Counted from the first letter of the stretch, positions 42,769 to 52,736 are shown. The stretch: 64,000 nucleotides of DNA from Dysgonomonas sp. UBA5412 (GCA_002409595.1 DHNQ01000009.1:1-64000); one strand, 5' to 3'. Made by a program: numbers and translations. The notes: a model not told the origin generated them from the letters alone.

Positions 42769-43871
42769 GATGCAATATTCTTTTGAACAACCTCTCCTTT
42801 GCCCACCTCATATAAATGATAATTGCTATTGGTACGGGATAGAATCTCATCCAGATGCTCTCTGTTGGTATCGGTTACGAATATCTGTCCGAAATCTTTA
42901 TCCAATACCAATTTTATGATTTGTTCCACTCTCGACGAATCCAATTTATCGAATATGTCGTCTAACAATAGGATAGGGGTGGTTTCAGTTGCTTTGTGCA
43001 AGAAATCGAATTGAGCAAGCTTTAATGCCACCACGTAAGTCTTATTTTGCCCCTGCGACCCAACACGCTTAATGGAATAACCATCCATCTGCATATCCAA
43101 GTCGTCTTTGTGGATACCTGTTGTCGTATAGCCTATAATCTTATCACGTTGCCTTTTCTGCTTTAGCAAATCTGCAAAATTATCAGTGTCGAAATGCGAC
43201 TCATATTTAAGCTGTACTTTTTCATTCGAAGAACAGATGAAATCATAAAATCGCTGAAAGGTAGGAATAAATTTATCTACAAAATCTTTCCTCTTATTAT
43301 ATATTATCTGACCCTCACCCACAAGTTGTTCATCCCATAAGTCGAGTAATGTATCGTCAATAACTCCGTCAGTTTTTAGAAGAGCATTTCTCTGTTGTAA
43401 CGCCTTGTTATAGCGAATAAGCGAGTACAGATATTCTTTATCAAACTGAGAAAGGAATTGATCTATAAATTTTCGACGTTCGTCGCTGCCTCCTATTATA
43501 AGTTCTGTATCCGAAGGGGATACCATAACCAAAGGAAGTAGTCCGATATGGTCAGAAAAGCGTTCGTATTCTTTTTTATTTCGCTTGAATTGCTTTTTTT
43601 GACGCCGTCTCAGGCTACAAAAAAACTCCTCTTGTTTGCCTTCTATCTCATACCATCCTTGTATGACGACAAAGTCTGCATCATGCCTGATGTTTTGAGA
43701 ATCGATAGGGTTGTTGTGACTTTTGCAAAACGACAGATAATATATCGCATCCAGCAGATTGGTTTTTCCCATACCATTACTTCCCAAAAAGCAATTAATC
43801 TTAGGCGATAAAGTCAGATCGGCTTGCTCTATGTTTTTATAATTGAGTATGGATAAACGTTCAAGAATCAT
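42765..43871 (-). CDS. recF: DNA replication/repair protein RecF
   Basis: 368 residues of the SMC-like ABC ATPase family, loading RecA at single-strand gaps with RecO and RecR. Walker A is FLGSNGMGKTNLLDAIYYLSF, the ABC signature is RVGSQGQNKTYVVALKLAQ, and Walker B is ILLLDDIFDKLDSSR. The N-terminus MILERLSILNYKNIEQADLTLSP is typical. It begins at the ATG at 43871 and is the first gene of its unit. Confidence 0.97.
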   Translation of the reverse strand: MILERLSILNYKNIEQADLTLSPKINCFLGSNGMGKTNLLDAIYYLSFCKSHNNPIDSQNIRHDADFVVIQGWYEIEGKQEEFFCSLRRRQKKQFKRNKKEYERFSDHIGLLPLVMVSPSDTELIIGGSDERRKFIDQFLSQFDKEYLYSLIRYNKALQQRNALLKTDGVIDDTLLDLWDEQLVGEGQIIYNKRKDFVDKFIPTFQRFYDFICSSNEKVQLKYESHFDTDNFADLLKQKRQRDKIIGYTTTGIHKDDLDMQMDGYSIKRVGSQGQNKTYVVALKLAQFDFLHKATETTPILLLDDIFDKLDSSRVEQIIKLVLDKDFGQIFVTDTNREHLDEILSRTNSNYHLYEVGKGEVVQKNIAS

Positions 43872-44118
43872 CTGCTAAAAATGTTAGTTTTACAAAAATA
43901 CGATTTTTTTATTAGTAATAAATTAAAAGGATTCGACTCTTTTGAAACTAGTCTTTTACTTTGGTTTTTAACTAAAAGGTGACAAAGTTGTACACTTTTT
44001 ACCCCATTTTCAATATTGTGCCTTTTCTTTTAGGCAAAAGTCTTATATCCCTTTATCCTGTATAGATAAAGGTAAAACAATAATTTTCAAAAAATGAATT
44101 GTAGATGTAACGTAATAT

Positions 44119-44730
44119 TTATAGTACTGCGAATGTGTATCCCTGCTCTTTAAGCCATTCTATACTGCGGGGTAGAGCATATTTCATATTTCGTTCAGCT
44201 TTAAGAGAATCGTGAAATACAATGATAGACCCGTCGCGTGCATATCGTTTTACATTTTGGAACACTTTTTCCGGAGTCTGGCATTTACTATAATCGCGCG
44301 TAACCACGTCCCACATTATTATTTTGTAAAATCGTCTCAACGTAAAAAATTGTGGGATTCTCATGTGTCCGTGCGGAGGTCTGAATAGCTTAGAATCTAT
44401 ATATTCCGATCCAAGTTTTGTATTTTCTAAGTATCTTTTTGTAAAAGTCCTTATCCCTTGCAGATGGTTGAAAGTATGATTACCTACGCGATGCCCTCTT
44501 TCGAGTACCATTTTGTAGATGTCGGGATGCTTTCTGACATTGTCTCCCACGCAAAAGAAAGTTGCTTTAATATTATGTTGGTCCAAAAGATCTAAAACCC
44601 AAGGGGTTATTTCTGGAATAGGGCCGTCGTCGAATGTCAAATAAACTGTTTTCTGACCCTCTATCTTCTTTCTCCATGTCGCTCCGGGGAAGAAAAGACG
44701 ATACAACAATGGTGGTTGTTCTATAAACAT
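44119..44730 (-). CDS. polysaccharide deacetylase (NodB/CE4 family)
   Basis: 203 residues. The CE4 motifs are VYLTFDDGPIPEITPWVLDLL (Asp-Asp), GNHTFNHL (His-x3-His), RPPHGHMR, and the C-terminal IIVFHDSLKAERN. It removes N- or O-acetyl groups from a glycan such as peptidoglycan. No clear signal peptide; the N-terminus MFIEQPPLLYRLFFPG is hydrophobic. The start lies 13 bases after the stem of the DUF2723 terminator, so it may be reached by read-through. Confidence 0.92.
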   Translation of the reverse strand: MFIEQPPLLYRLFFPGATWRKKIEGQKTVYLTFDDGPIPEITPWVLDLLDQHNIKATFFCVGDNVRKHPDIYKMVLERGHRVGNHTFNHLQGIRTFTKRYLENTKLGSEYIDSKLFRPPHGHMRIPQFFTLRRFYKIIMWDVVTRDYSKCQTPEKVFQNVKRYARDGSIIVFHDSLKAERNMKYALPRSIEWLKEQGYTFAVL

Positions 44731-44743
44731 GATAAACCGATAT

Positions 44744-44784
44744 AAATAGCAGGATTTTGAATTTGAATCGAAATCCTGCTATTT
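44744..44784 (-). terminator. terminator between the DUF2723 and deacetylase genes
   Basis: AAATAGCAGGATTT (44744-44757) and AAATCCTGCTATTT (44771-44784) pair perfectly over 14 bases with a 13-base loop. On the minus strand the following U content is modest. The next gene starts 13 bases beyond the stem. Confidence 0.8.
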
Positions 44785-44792
44785 ATCTGATT

Positions 44793-47700
44793 TTATTTTT
44801 GATAATATTTTTGTAATAATTCTGGTTTGAATTTTTGCATCAAACCTCCTATTTGTTCAGCCTTCTCTTGAGCTGCTTTTTGTTCAGTTGAATCTTCTGC
44901 CATATAAACACCTCTCATTGCCAAACGCATCAAGAAATCTAAAGGATGGCTTCTGTCGCTAAACGAAACTCGATTGTTTAAAAAGAGTAGACTATAATTC
45001 ATCACCTTTTCTAACAATTGATTATACTTAGCATGATCAAAACGCTGATATGTATCCAATATCTGCATCTCTATATTTAATTGTTCTCTGATATCGACTG
45101 CACAACTTGTCATTTGGCTAGGATTCATACTTGCATACCATTGCAGACTACCTTCAGTTCTATATAGGATTTCATCCAAAACCTTCTGCGCTTTTTCCGG
45201 TTGTCCTAATAGGTAGTAAGAGTCGGCAAATGAAATAGATTCTCCTCCACGAGGAACAGTACTTCCCGGTATCACTTCTATACATTTATCCAATGCTTGC
45301 AGAGCTTTGTCGTTCTTATCTTGTTCGATAAGAGCGGTAATAAGCCGTTCAAACATCAAACGGAATGTGCGACACATACGTATGTTGTTTTCATCCAGAT
45401 ATACATTTGGATTTTCTATGCCTCCCCATACATATTTATTTACCATATTGTCGAACATGATATCTGTATTCACACCTGTGCTATCAAGTTGCCCCGGAGT
45501 TATACGATAAGTAATTCCTTCCAACATAGATTGGTCAGTCAATTTCAACGGAGGTTCACCGATCGTTACACAATAATATATAGGGCGTTTCCAATCATCC
45601 TTGTTGATATTGTAAAGCATATCCATTACCATCATTTCCTGACGATAAAGCCCTCCTTTATTATCTCCCAGATTAAATACAAATTCATTCTTCGGAGTCG
45701 TACCCAATGTCTTCCAATCTACCTTGTCAGTATTTACAGACATCTTCAAATTGCTTGAAGGTATTATAACTCCATTGTCGATATATGGATTCTTAGGAGC
45801 GTAATTATCTTTTGTTTTCAGTATATCCAATACTTCCGCTACTTCCATCGTATCCTTAAATGCGTTTACATCATAATAGTCGGAATAGTTGATACGTCCC
45901 ATCCAATTTGATTCTGCATTATTTTTTAGGTCACGATTCAGTAGACGTTCCAAATCTCCTTTCGAGAATACATAAGCAGATTGTCCCTTGTCGCCATGAT
46001 AACGATCTTCTTCCCATTCAATAGGCAGTGCAGGTGAATCGTATGCCTGACGGCGCATTTGGTCTACATACCAGTCAGTCTGAAGGTAGCTCAGGTTACA
46101 TACACGTACATCTGTGCGGAAACCTTCTACCTCTTGTATATACCATAACGGGAAAGTATCATTATCGCCCATCGAGAATAATATACTGTTAGGCTCACAC
46201 CCAATCAGGTAATTCTTAGCAAAGTCTCGCATAGTATATCTATCCGAACGGTCATGGTCGTCCCAGTTTTGGCTTGCCATTTGTATAGGGACAAACAATG
46301 TTACCACTGTGGCAATAGCCGCAGCTGGCGTTTCCGGTAATTTTTTTCGGAGGAGATTCCATATAAATGCCACACCAAAACCTATCCATATACAGAAGGC
46401 ATAGAAAGAGCCTGCATAGGCATAGTCTCGTTCACGCGGTTCAAACGGTTGCTGATTCAGGTATATGATAATAGCAATACCCGTCATAAAGAATAACATG
46501 AAAGTGATGAGAAACTGCTGTTCTCCTTTCTTTCCTCTTGTTAGTTGGAATGCAATACCCAAAATTCCGAGAATAAGAGGTAGCATATAATATTTGTTAT
46601 GTCCTTTGTTGTTTGCAATGTCAGGAGGCAGATTGCCTTGAGGTCCACGACCCAGTAGTTCGTCAACAAAGCTTATCCCTGTTATCCAGTTTCCGTTTGT
46701 CATACCTCCGGTAGCTTGTATATCGTTCTGACGACCGGAGAAATTCCACATGAAATATCGGAAATACATGAAGTCTAACTGGTAGTCGAAAAAGAATCGT
46801 AGATTTTCGAACATTGTTGGTGGAACAGATGTATCCTTTATTCCTCCCCATATCTGATAACCCATCAAATGTCTTTGTTCCGATGACGAATACATTCTCG
46901 GAAATAGCATTGTATTCGTATATCCATAAGTCGGGATAGTACCGGTTACCACATACTCATCTTTTTGATCAGGAGATTTTTTTACTACCTTATCATACAT
47001 TTTCTTTTCGCTAGCCGGAGCCTCAAGACGTCCTGTAGAAGGATCTCTTTTTTCGGAAGAAGCGTATGTTTTGCCATAGAATAACGGTCTGTCTCCATAT
47101 TGCTCACGATTGAGGTAGCTAGCCAATGTAAATACATTTTCAGGCGAGTTCTGATCCATAGGCGTATTAGCAATGGAACGTATTGGTATCAATGCAAATG
47201 AAGAATAACCGATTAGTATCACCATCAGGCAGAGCACGGTTGTATTCAAAAATCTGAAATTGATCTTTTTGTAAAGAAATAAGAATGCAAAAAGTCCAAT
47301 TAATAATACTAACCATAGAAGAACACTGTCTCCAATAAATGTAACTCCACTTAGAATAAGAGATATAGCAAATGCTATTTTAGCACGGGTCATATTTCCT
47401 TTTTTAGACAAGGTTTCGTACAGTGCCCAAATGATAGAAATAATCATTAAGAGGATATATGTAAGTGCTCCTGAATTGTATGACAATCCGAATCCGTTGA
47501 CAAAAGTCATTTCGAACCATGCTCCTACCTTTGTGAATCCGGGTATAATACCGTACATCAGTACTACGATGAGGAATAGTGATCCTGCCAGAGCCAATAA
47601 TGTACCTTTGACGTTTATCGTTTTTGCCTTCTTGAAGTAATATACTAATACGATTGCGGGAATACATAATAGATTCAGTAAGTGAACACCTATTGATAAT

Positions 47701-48257
47701 CCCATTGCGTATGCTATGATGACAAGCCATTTGTCAGAACCTTGTTGGTCTGCTCTGTTCTCCCATTTGAGTATCAGCCAGAATACGAGAGCGGTAAACA
47801 TAGATGAATATGCGTACACTTCTCCCTCCACAGCCGAAAACCAAAATGTGTCTGTAAATGTATATGTTAATGCTCCTACCAAACCGCTACCGATGATTGC
47901 GATAAGCTGTCCCAAAGTCATTTCTTTCTCTTTGTCAGTATAGAGTAACTTTTTAGCCAGATGAGTTATTGTCCAGAAGAGAAATAATATTGTTGCTGCA
48001 CTCAGTAAGGCAGACATACTGTTGATCATCACTGCTACTTGAGACGGGTCAGATGCAAATAACGAGAAAAACTTTCCGGTCAGCATAAAGAATGGTGCGC
48101 CCGGCGGGTGTCCTACTTCCAGTTTGTAAGCTGATGTAATAAACTCACCGCAATCCCAAAAGCTGGCTGTAGGTTCGATAGTCATTAGATAAACGACAGC
48201 AGCTATGGCAAAGCTAAGCCAGCCAAAGATGTTGTTAATCAGGTTATATCTCTTCAT
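44793..48257 (-). CDS. DUF2723 giant membrane protein (TMEM260-like, candidate protein O-mannosyltransferase)
   Basis: 1154 residues. The N-terminal half has about 12 membrane helices with a GT-C type start: after helix 1, EPTASFWDCGEFITSAYKLEVGHPPGAPFF holds the acidic Asp/Glu likely used in catalysis. A second membrane block follows at about 550-660, then a soluble domain with TPR-like repeats near the end (QDKNDKALQALDKCIEVIP, EKAQKVLDEILYR). DUF2723 is shared with human TMEM260, a protein O-mannosyltransferase; the bacterial activity is inferred. It is probably inner-membrane with periplasmic C-terminus. Confidence 0.85.
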   Translation of the reverse strand: MKRYNLINNIFGWLSFAIAAVVYLMTIEPTASFWDCGEFITSAYKLEVGHPPGAPFFMLTGKFFSLFASDPSQVAVMINSMSALLSAATILFLFWTITHLAKKLLYTDKEKEMTLGQLIAIIGSGLVGALTYTFTDTFWFSAVEGEVYAYSSMFTALVFWLILKWENRADQQGSDKWLVIIAYAMGLSIGVHLLNLLCIPAIVLVYYFKKAKTINVKGTLLALAGSLFLIVVLMYGIIPGFTKVGAWFEMTFVNGFGLSYNSGALTYILLMIISIIWALYETLSKKGNMTRAKIAFAISLILSGVTFIGDSVLLWLVLLIGLFAFLFLYKKINFRFLNTTVLCLMVILIGYSSFALIPIRSIANTPMDQNSPENVFTLASYLNREQYGDRPLFYGKTYASSEKRDPSTGRLEAPASEKKMYDKVVKKSPDQKDEYVVTGTIPTYGYTNTMLFPRMYSSSEQRHLMGYQIWGGIKDTSVPPTMFENLRFFFDYQLDFMYFRYFMWNFSGRQNDIQATGGMTNGNWITGISFVDELLGRGPQGNLPPDIANNKGHNKYYMLPLILGILGIAFQLTRGKKGEQQFLITFMLFFMTGIAIIIYLNQQPFEPRERDYAYAGSFYAFCIWIGFGVAFIWNLLRKKLPETPAAAIATVVTLFVPIQMASQNWDDHDRSDRYTMRDFAKNYLIGCEPNSILFSMGDNDTFPLWYIQEVEGFRTDVRVCNLSYLQTDWYVDQMRRQAYDSPALPIEWEEDRYHGDKGQSAYVFSKGDLERLLNRDLKNNAESNWMGRINYSDYYDVNAFKDTMEVAEVLDILKTKDNYAPKNPYIDNGVIIPSSNLKMSVNTDKVDWKTLGTTPKNEFVFNLGDNKGGLYRQEMMVMDMLYNINKDDWKRPIYYCVTIGEPPLKLTDQSMLEGITYRITPGQLDSTGVNTDIMFDNMVNKYVWGGIENPNVYLDENNIRMCRTFRLMFERLITALIEQDKNDKALQALDKCIEVIPGSTVPRGGESISFADSYYLLGQPEKAQKVLDEILYRTEGSLQWYASMNPSQMTSCAVDIREQLNIEMQILDTYQRFDHAKYNQLLEKVMNYSLLFLNNRVSFSDRSHPLDFLMRLAMRGVYMAEDSTEQKAAQEKAEQIGGLMQKFKPELLQKYYQK

Positions 48258-48318
48258 AATGAAACTGGTGTGCGATCAGATCGCTTATTTAAATGATTGT
48301 TTTTTATACATTTGGGTG

Positions 48319-48326
48319 CAAAGATA
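48319..48326 (-). promoter_or_regulatory. candidate -7 element of the DUF2723 gene
   Basis: TATCTTTG on the minus strand matches TAnnTTTG and lies 61 bases before the ATG. No clear -33 TTTG. Confidence 0.45.
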
Positions 48327-48463
48327 GTTAAAACGGTTAAAGATTTGTTTCCACTTGCTTTGTTTTTATTATATAAATTAAAAAACTTCTTAAAAAGGTG
48401 AAGTCTTAAGGTTGTAATTTATGATATATGTTATATCCGTCGAGAATCGAATTGATTTAGTTG

Positions 48464-48471
48464 TATATTTG
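48464..48471 (+). promoter_or_regulatory. candidate -7 element of the DUF4139 gene
   Basis: TATATTTG matches TAnnTTTG and lies 31 bases before the ATG at 48503. The -33 region has no TTTG. Confidence 0.4.
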
Positions 48472-48502
48472 AAGAAAATCAATTCATAAATCAGAAACAC
48501 AA

Positions 48503-50329
48503 ATGAAAACAAAACAACTTTTGATTACAGCGGCATTTGTTTCCGCAACCTCTTTGTCTGCAAAGAAAATAGAGAAATCTAAGATAAAAGAGGCTACTGT
48601 ATTTTTTCAAGGTGCAGTACTAACTCACACCGCATCCAGCATCTTGGATAGAGGCGAGAATGAAATTTATATAGAAGGGCTCAGTCCTAATATAGACAAA
48701 AATAGTCTGAAAATAACTACTACAAATGGTGTGATTGTTTCTGCATCCGAATTTTCTGTCGATTTTTTATCAGAAAGTCAAGCCGCCAATCAGATCACAA
48801 AAAAACTAAATGATTCTATTTCTATTTATGAAAAGAAGTTGGAACAGATAAAGGCTCAGAATATTGTATCTGTTAATCTGTTGTCTTTGTTGCAAAAAGG
48901 AACAGAAAAGAATGTGTCAGGATCAGACAAAGGACTTGATATAGAAGAGTTGAAAAAAACAATGGACTATTATAAAAACAAGTCGATAGAACTACAAAAA
49001 GAACAGGCTGTAAATGCTGAACAAATCAAGAAATACGAAAAGTATCTGATCGATTTGAAAAAACAGTTGAACCAAGAGACGTTGAAGAATGCAAAATCGT
49101 CGGGAGTATTAAGGCTTTCACTCTCATCTCCTCTTGCCTCAAATTGCAATCTGTTGATTTCGTATTATACGCCCGCAGCAAACTGGGTTCCGTATTATGA
49201 CATTAATATAGAATCGACGGACAAGCCTATTAAGATAATAGCAAAATCTAAAGTGCGTCAGACTACCGGGTTGGACTGGAATAACGTTAAGTTGACCTTG
49301 TCTTCGGCAATGCCAAGTAATGGGAGGGTTGCCCCTTTGTTTAGTACATGGTTTCTCGAATCCAATAAGCCTATGTCTTACAATCGAGGGAGTTCTGCTT
49401 CCTCAAGTATGAGAGCTGCTCAGAATTCGTTTTCCTATGAGTTTGATGCAGCTGCTGGTAAAAAACAGATGTTAAGTTCTTCGACATTAAAGGAGGTTAA
49501 AGATGGGGATGGCTCTCAGTCAATGATGTATGTGGTGGACGGAGTTCCGGTTGATGCCGATTATGTAGCATCTATTGACCCTGATAAGATAAAGGATACT
49601 CAGATTATTACCGATCCCTCGGCTGCTGCTGTCTATGGGATAAAAGCCGATGGTGGAGTGATGGTTATATCTTTGAAAAGTAGTATGGACGACTATGTCA
49701 CCACAAAAGATAATGATCTGGAAGTGGCTTACGATATAGATATGCCTTACAGTATACCCGGTAATGGCAAAGAACAAAGTATAGATTTGCAAACCAAAGA
49801 GACTACGGCTGACTATAAATACTATTGTGCGCCAAAGCTTGACAGTGAAACTTATCTGCTTGCCGAAATATCGGATTGGGAAAGGTTAGGTCTGCTTACA
49901 GGGAAAGCAAATATTACTTATGACGGTACTTATGTAGGCGAAACGCAGATAGATGCCCGTTCTACACAAAAGAAACTGGCTTTGACCTTGGGTACAGATA
50001 AAAGAGTGAGCATAAAGCGTGAAAAACTAAACGATTATAGTAGTACACGATTCTTAGGTTCAGATACCAAACAAGTGTTTACTTATAAGTTGACAGTGCG
50101 AAACAACCAAAGTAAATCAATTAAACTGGTATTGAAAGACCAATATCCGAGATCGACACAGAAGAATATAGAGGTTGAGTTGCTGACAAAAGAAACTACT
50201 CCTTGGACAGCCAATATCGAGAGTCTGGGTGTCATTACTTGGGAAGAAGAACTGAAAGCCGGAGAAGTGAAAGAATATAAGATCAGTTACAGTGTTAAAT
50301 ACCCGAAAGATGCGAATCTGAATTTGTAA
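48503..50329 (+). CDS. DUF4139 protein (mucoidy-inhibitor-A-like) with internal SusC-plug-like segment
   Basis: 608 residues with a signal peptide (SATSLSA). The N-terminal part (DUF4140-like, KSKIKEATVFFQGAVLTHTASSILDRGENEIYIEGLSPNID) is followed by a coiled coil at about 100-200. The C-terminal DUF4139 beta domain includes YYTPAANWVPYYDINIES, VRQTTGLDWNNVKLTLSSAMP and VRNNQSKSIKLVLKDQYPRS. Between its halves, residues of about 340-393 read like the plug of a SusC/RagA receptor (YVVDGVPV, then ITDPSAAAVYGIKADGGVMVISLK). The function of this family in Bacteroidetes is unknown. It is monocistronic with a bidirectional terminator. Confidence 0.82.
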   Translation: MKTKQLLITAAFVSATSLSAKKIEKSKIKEATVFFQGAVLTHTASSILDRGENEIYIEGLSPNIDKNSLKITTTNGVIVSASEFSVDFLSESQAANQITKKLNDSISIYEKKLEQIKAQNIVSVNLLSLLQKGTEKNVSGSDKGLDIEELKKTMDYYKNKSIELQKEQAVNAEQIKKYEKYLIDLKKQLNQETLKNAKSSGVLRLSLSSPLASNCNLLISYYTPAANWVPYYDINIESTDKPIKIIAKSKVRQTTGLDWNNVKLTLSSAMPSNGRVAPLFSTWFLESNKPMSYNRGSSASSSMRAAQNSFSYEFDAAAGKKQMLSSSTLKEVKDGDGSQSMMYVVDGVPVDADYVASIDPDKIKDTQIITDPSAAAVYGIKADGGVMVISLKSSMDDYVTTKDNDLEVAYDIDMPYSIPGNGKEQSIDLQTKETTADYKYYCAPKLDSETYLLAEISDWERLGLLTGKANITYDGTYVGETQIDARSTQKKLALTLGTDKRVSIKREKLNDYSSTRFLGSDTKQVFTYKLTVRNNQSKSIKLVLKDQYPRSTQKNIEVELLTKETTPWTANIESLGVITWEEELKAGEVKEYKISYSVKYPKDANLNL

Positions 50330-50349
50330 ACATAATCCTGATATATAGC

Positions 50350-50391
50350 AAAAATCCCATCTGTCAACACAAAAGGACAGATGGGATTTTT
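50350..50391. terminator. bidirectional terminator
   Basis: Perfect 16-base arms (50350-50365 and 50376-50391), AAAAATCCCATCTGTC and its complement, enclose a 10-base loop. It separates the convergent DUF4139 and ABC permease genes. Confidence 0.92.
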
Positions 50392-50407
50392 ATTATTTAT
50401 ATATTTT

Positions 50408-51730
50408 TTATTTATATCTGAGCCACTTAAACATTTCGGCAAACGATACTTTTTTACCATACATAAGTATGCCTACTCTGTATATTTTTGCTGCCAATTG
50501 TATCATTAATATTGCCGTAACAAATAATAAAACGATAGATAAGGCAAGCTCCCACAACGGGATTTCGAACGGGGCTCGCACCATCATTACCACCGGAGAG
50601 GTAAACGGAATGAGTGAACACCAGAATGCCATTGCTCCTTCCGAATTTTGCGCAGCAGCAAAACCTGTATAGAAGGCAACCATCAGTATAATCATAACCG
50701 GCATAATAAGCTGTTGAGCCTCTTGCGAATCGTTAGCTCCCGACCCAAACATGGCATAGAGAGATGCAAATAGCAAATAGCCTCCTACGAAATATACGAT
50801 CAGGCATACAGCTACTTGTATCCAGTTTATATTTAAAAGCCCACTTACCAGCCCATTCATCAGTTCAGGGTTGTTCTGCAACATTTCCATTGCTTGTTGC
50901 GATTCGATTCCCGATGCCATATTCATATCTATACCTAGGAATAGCCTGACTGCAATCATTGCTCCGCCTCCTAATACGACCCAAACTAACAGTTGGAGAA
51001 GACCTACAAGACCGACTCCGATGATTTTTCCCATCATCAAGTCGAATGGTTTTACCGAAGAAATGATAACTTCTATAATTCGGTTACTCTTTTCCTCTAC
51101 AACACTTTGCATCACAAGTGAACCGTACATCATAATGAAAAAGAACATACAGAAAGTAAGAGCCGTGCCCACTATGCGTGCCGATTCTCCGAGAGTTTCG
51201 GTTTCCTTGCCTGTTTCATCCCAGCGGATAGTTGATACATGAATCCGATCTTTCGACTTTAATATTTGTTGCAGATCATTCACTACCTGAGGCTCTATAT
51301 TGCTTTGATGAGTAAAATTTTCTATTTTTTTGTTTCTTACAGCCTCGGTTAGTATTTCGTTTATATAAGCAGTCAGTTCTCGTGGCGGCTGTTGCTTTTC
51401 GGAATAGAAAGTCACTGCTTTCGGGTTCTCGTTCAGATCTCCGTTTATCTGTAATAACGCGGAAGCCTTTTCTCGTTTCGTACTGTCTGTCGCAGATAGG
51501 TTGATAAACTCGTATGTCTTGTTCGATTCAAACAGATTCGCATACATGCCGGTATTGTCTATCACGTAAACTTTTCTGATGTCGTCGTTGTCACTTATCA
51601 TCATCAGTACAGTCGGCAGAGCAACTGCTGCTGCAAACAGAAATGGAGTGAGTAATGTAGTAAGAATAAAAGCTTTGGTTTTTACTCTCGACAGGAACTC
51701 TCTTTGTATGATTAATTTTAATGCTTTCAT
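50408..51730 (-). CDS. ABC transporter permease (NatB/ABC-2 type)
   Basis: 440 residues. Membrane helix 1 (AFILTTLLTPFLFAAAVALPTVLMMI) is followed by a large extracytoplasmic domain of about 130 residues and then five or six C-terminal helices with SNRIIEVIISSVKPFDLMMGKIIGVGLVGLLQLLVW, a typical NatB/ABC-2 stretch. It pairs with the ATPase just upstream, which overlaps it by 4 bases. It exports an unknown substrate; NatAB sodium export is only the closest well-known example. Confidence 0.9.
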   Translation of the reverse strand: MKALKLIIQREFLSRVKTKAFILTTLLTPFLFAAAVALPTVLMMISDNDDIRKVYVIDNTGMYANLFESNKTYEFINLSATDSTKREKASALLQINGDLNENPKAVTFYSEKQQPPRELTAYINEILTEAVRNKKIENFTHQSNIEPQVVNDLQQILKSKDRIHVSTIRWDETGKETETLGESARIVGTALTFCMFFFIMMYGSLVMQSVVEEKSNRIIEVIISSVKPFDLMMGKIIGVGLVGLLQLLVWVVLGGGAMIAVRLFLGIDMNMASGIESQQAMEMLQNNPELMNGLVSGLLNINWIQVAVCLIVYFVGGYLLFASLYAMFGSGANDSQEAQQLIMPVMIILMVAFYTGFAAAQNSEGAMAFWCSLIPFTSPVVMMVRAPFEIPLWELALSIVLLFVTAILMIQLAAKIYRVGILMYGKKVSFAEMFKWLRYK

Positions 51731-52644
51731 TGTGCCGTGTTGGAAACTAATTGTATAAATATGTCATTCATTGAAGGTAGTTCTTCTTCGAAAGAAAGGA
51801 TTTCATATTGTGAAGCTGCATCCCGTAGAAGATCGGAGTTAGATACTCCTTCGTTGCGTTTTATTTGTATCTCGATAGAATCTTTCAGTATTTGTTTCGA
51901 CAATATAGAGAAATACTGCGACTCGGATTGCTCATCAAATGCAGTCCCTGCCAGAGTCAGATTGAAAATATGCTGTCTGTACTGAGTTCTGATGTCCTTT
52001 ACATTTCCTTGCAAAACTACTTTAGACTTGTTGATCAGAGAGATTTCGTCACAAAGTTCCTCTACCGATTCCATATTGTGAGTGGAAAGGATAATTGTTT
52101 TTCCCTTTGCTTTGAGTTCTAATAATTCGTTTTTCAAAAGTTCTGCATTCACGGGGTCAAAGCCACTAAATGGTTCGTCCAATATATAGAGGTCCGGTTC
52201 ATGTATTACGGTAGCAATAAACTGTATTTTTTGTTGCATTCCCTTCGATAGTTCTTCTACCTTTTTGTTCTCCCACGATGCGATATTGAACTTATTGAGC
52301 CAGTATTCAGTTTTTTGTCTTGCTTCTTCAACAGATAAACCTCTCAATCGGGCAAGGAAAATGATATGTTCTCCCACTTTCATCTTTTTGTACAATCCTC
52401 TTTCTTCCGGCAAATATCCGATATTAAAAATATCGTCGGCGGTAGATTCTTTGCCGTTGAGCAATACTTTTCCCGAGTCGGGGGCGGTTATCCTGTTGAT
52501 AATGCGGATAAGAGAAGATTTACCGGCTCCGTTAGGCCCTAATAACCCATATATACAACCTTTAGGCACTTTTATGCTTACACCATTGAGGGCGGTGTAA
52601 CTGCCATATTGTTTTACAATGTTTTGTGTCTCAAGATATAACAT
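51727..52644 (-). CDS. ABC transporter ATP-binding protein (NatA-like)
   Basis: 305 residues. Walker A is GLLGPNGAGKSSLIRIINR, the signature is VEELSKGMQQKIQFIATVIHEPDL, Walker B is LYILDEPFSGFDP, and the H-loop is ILSTHNM. The C-terminal extension of about 80 residues is of the DUF4162 type found in NatA-like ATPases. It overlaps the permease gene by 4 bases, with which it forms an exporter. A -7 element lies upstream. Confidence 0.95.
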   Translation of the reverse strand: MLYLETQNIVKQYGSYTALNGVSIKVPKGCIYGLLGPNGAGKSSLIRIINRITAPDSGKVLLNGKESTADDIFNIGYLPEERGLYKKMKVGEHIIFLARLRGLSVEEARQKTEYWLNKFNIASWENKKVEELSKGMQQKIQFIATVIHEPDLYILDEPFSGFDPVNAELLKNELLELKAKGKTIILSTHNMESVEELCDEISLINKSKVVLQGNVKDIRTQYRQHIFNLTLAGTAFDEQSESQYFSILSKQILKDSIEIQIKRNEGVSNSDLLRDAASQYEILSFEEELPSMNDIFIQLVSNTAQ

Positions 52645-52728
52645 GCTTGATTTATTTGTTCTGTTTTAAACTTATATTCAGTTAGTCGTTATAATTGGTC
52701 AATAATCACAGACTTGTCCAATTTTCTA

Positions 52729-52736
52729 CAAAGCTA
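52729..52736 (-). promoter_or_regulatory. candidate -7 element of the ABC exporter operon
   Basis: TAGCTTTG on the minus strand matches TAnnTTTG and lies 84 bases before the ATPase start. No -33 TTTG visible. Confidence 0.4.

Noticed and set aside
43872..44118. Small inverted repeats (CCTTTATC-N7-GATAAAGG at 44050-44072; GCCT/AGGC nearby) in the recF/deacetylase gap
   Set aside because: Arms are short, without a following U tract or promoter match; no feature was claimed.
45297..45758. 153-codon plus-strand frame inside the DUF2723 gene
   Set aside because: Antisense shadow within an intact 1154-residue coding sequence, low-information sequence.
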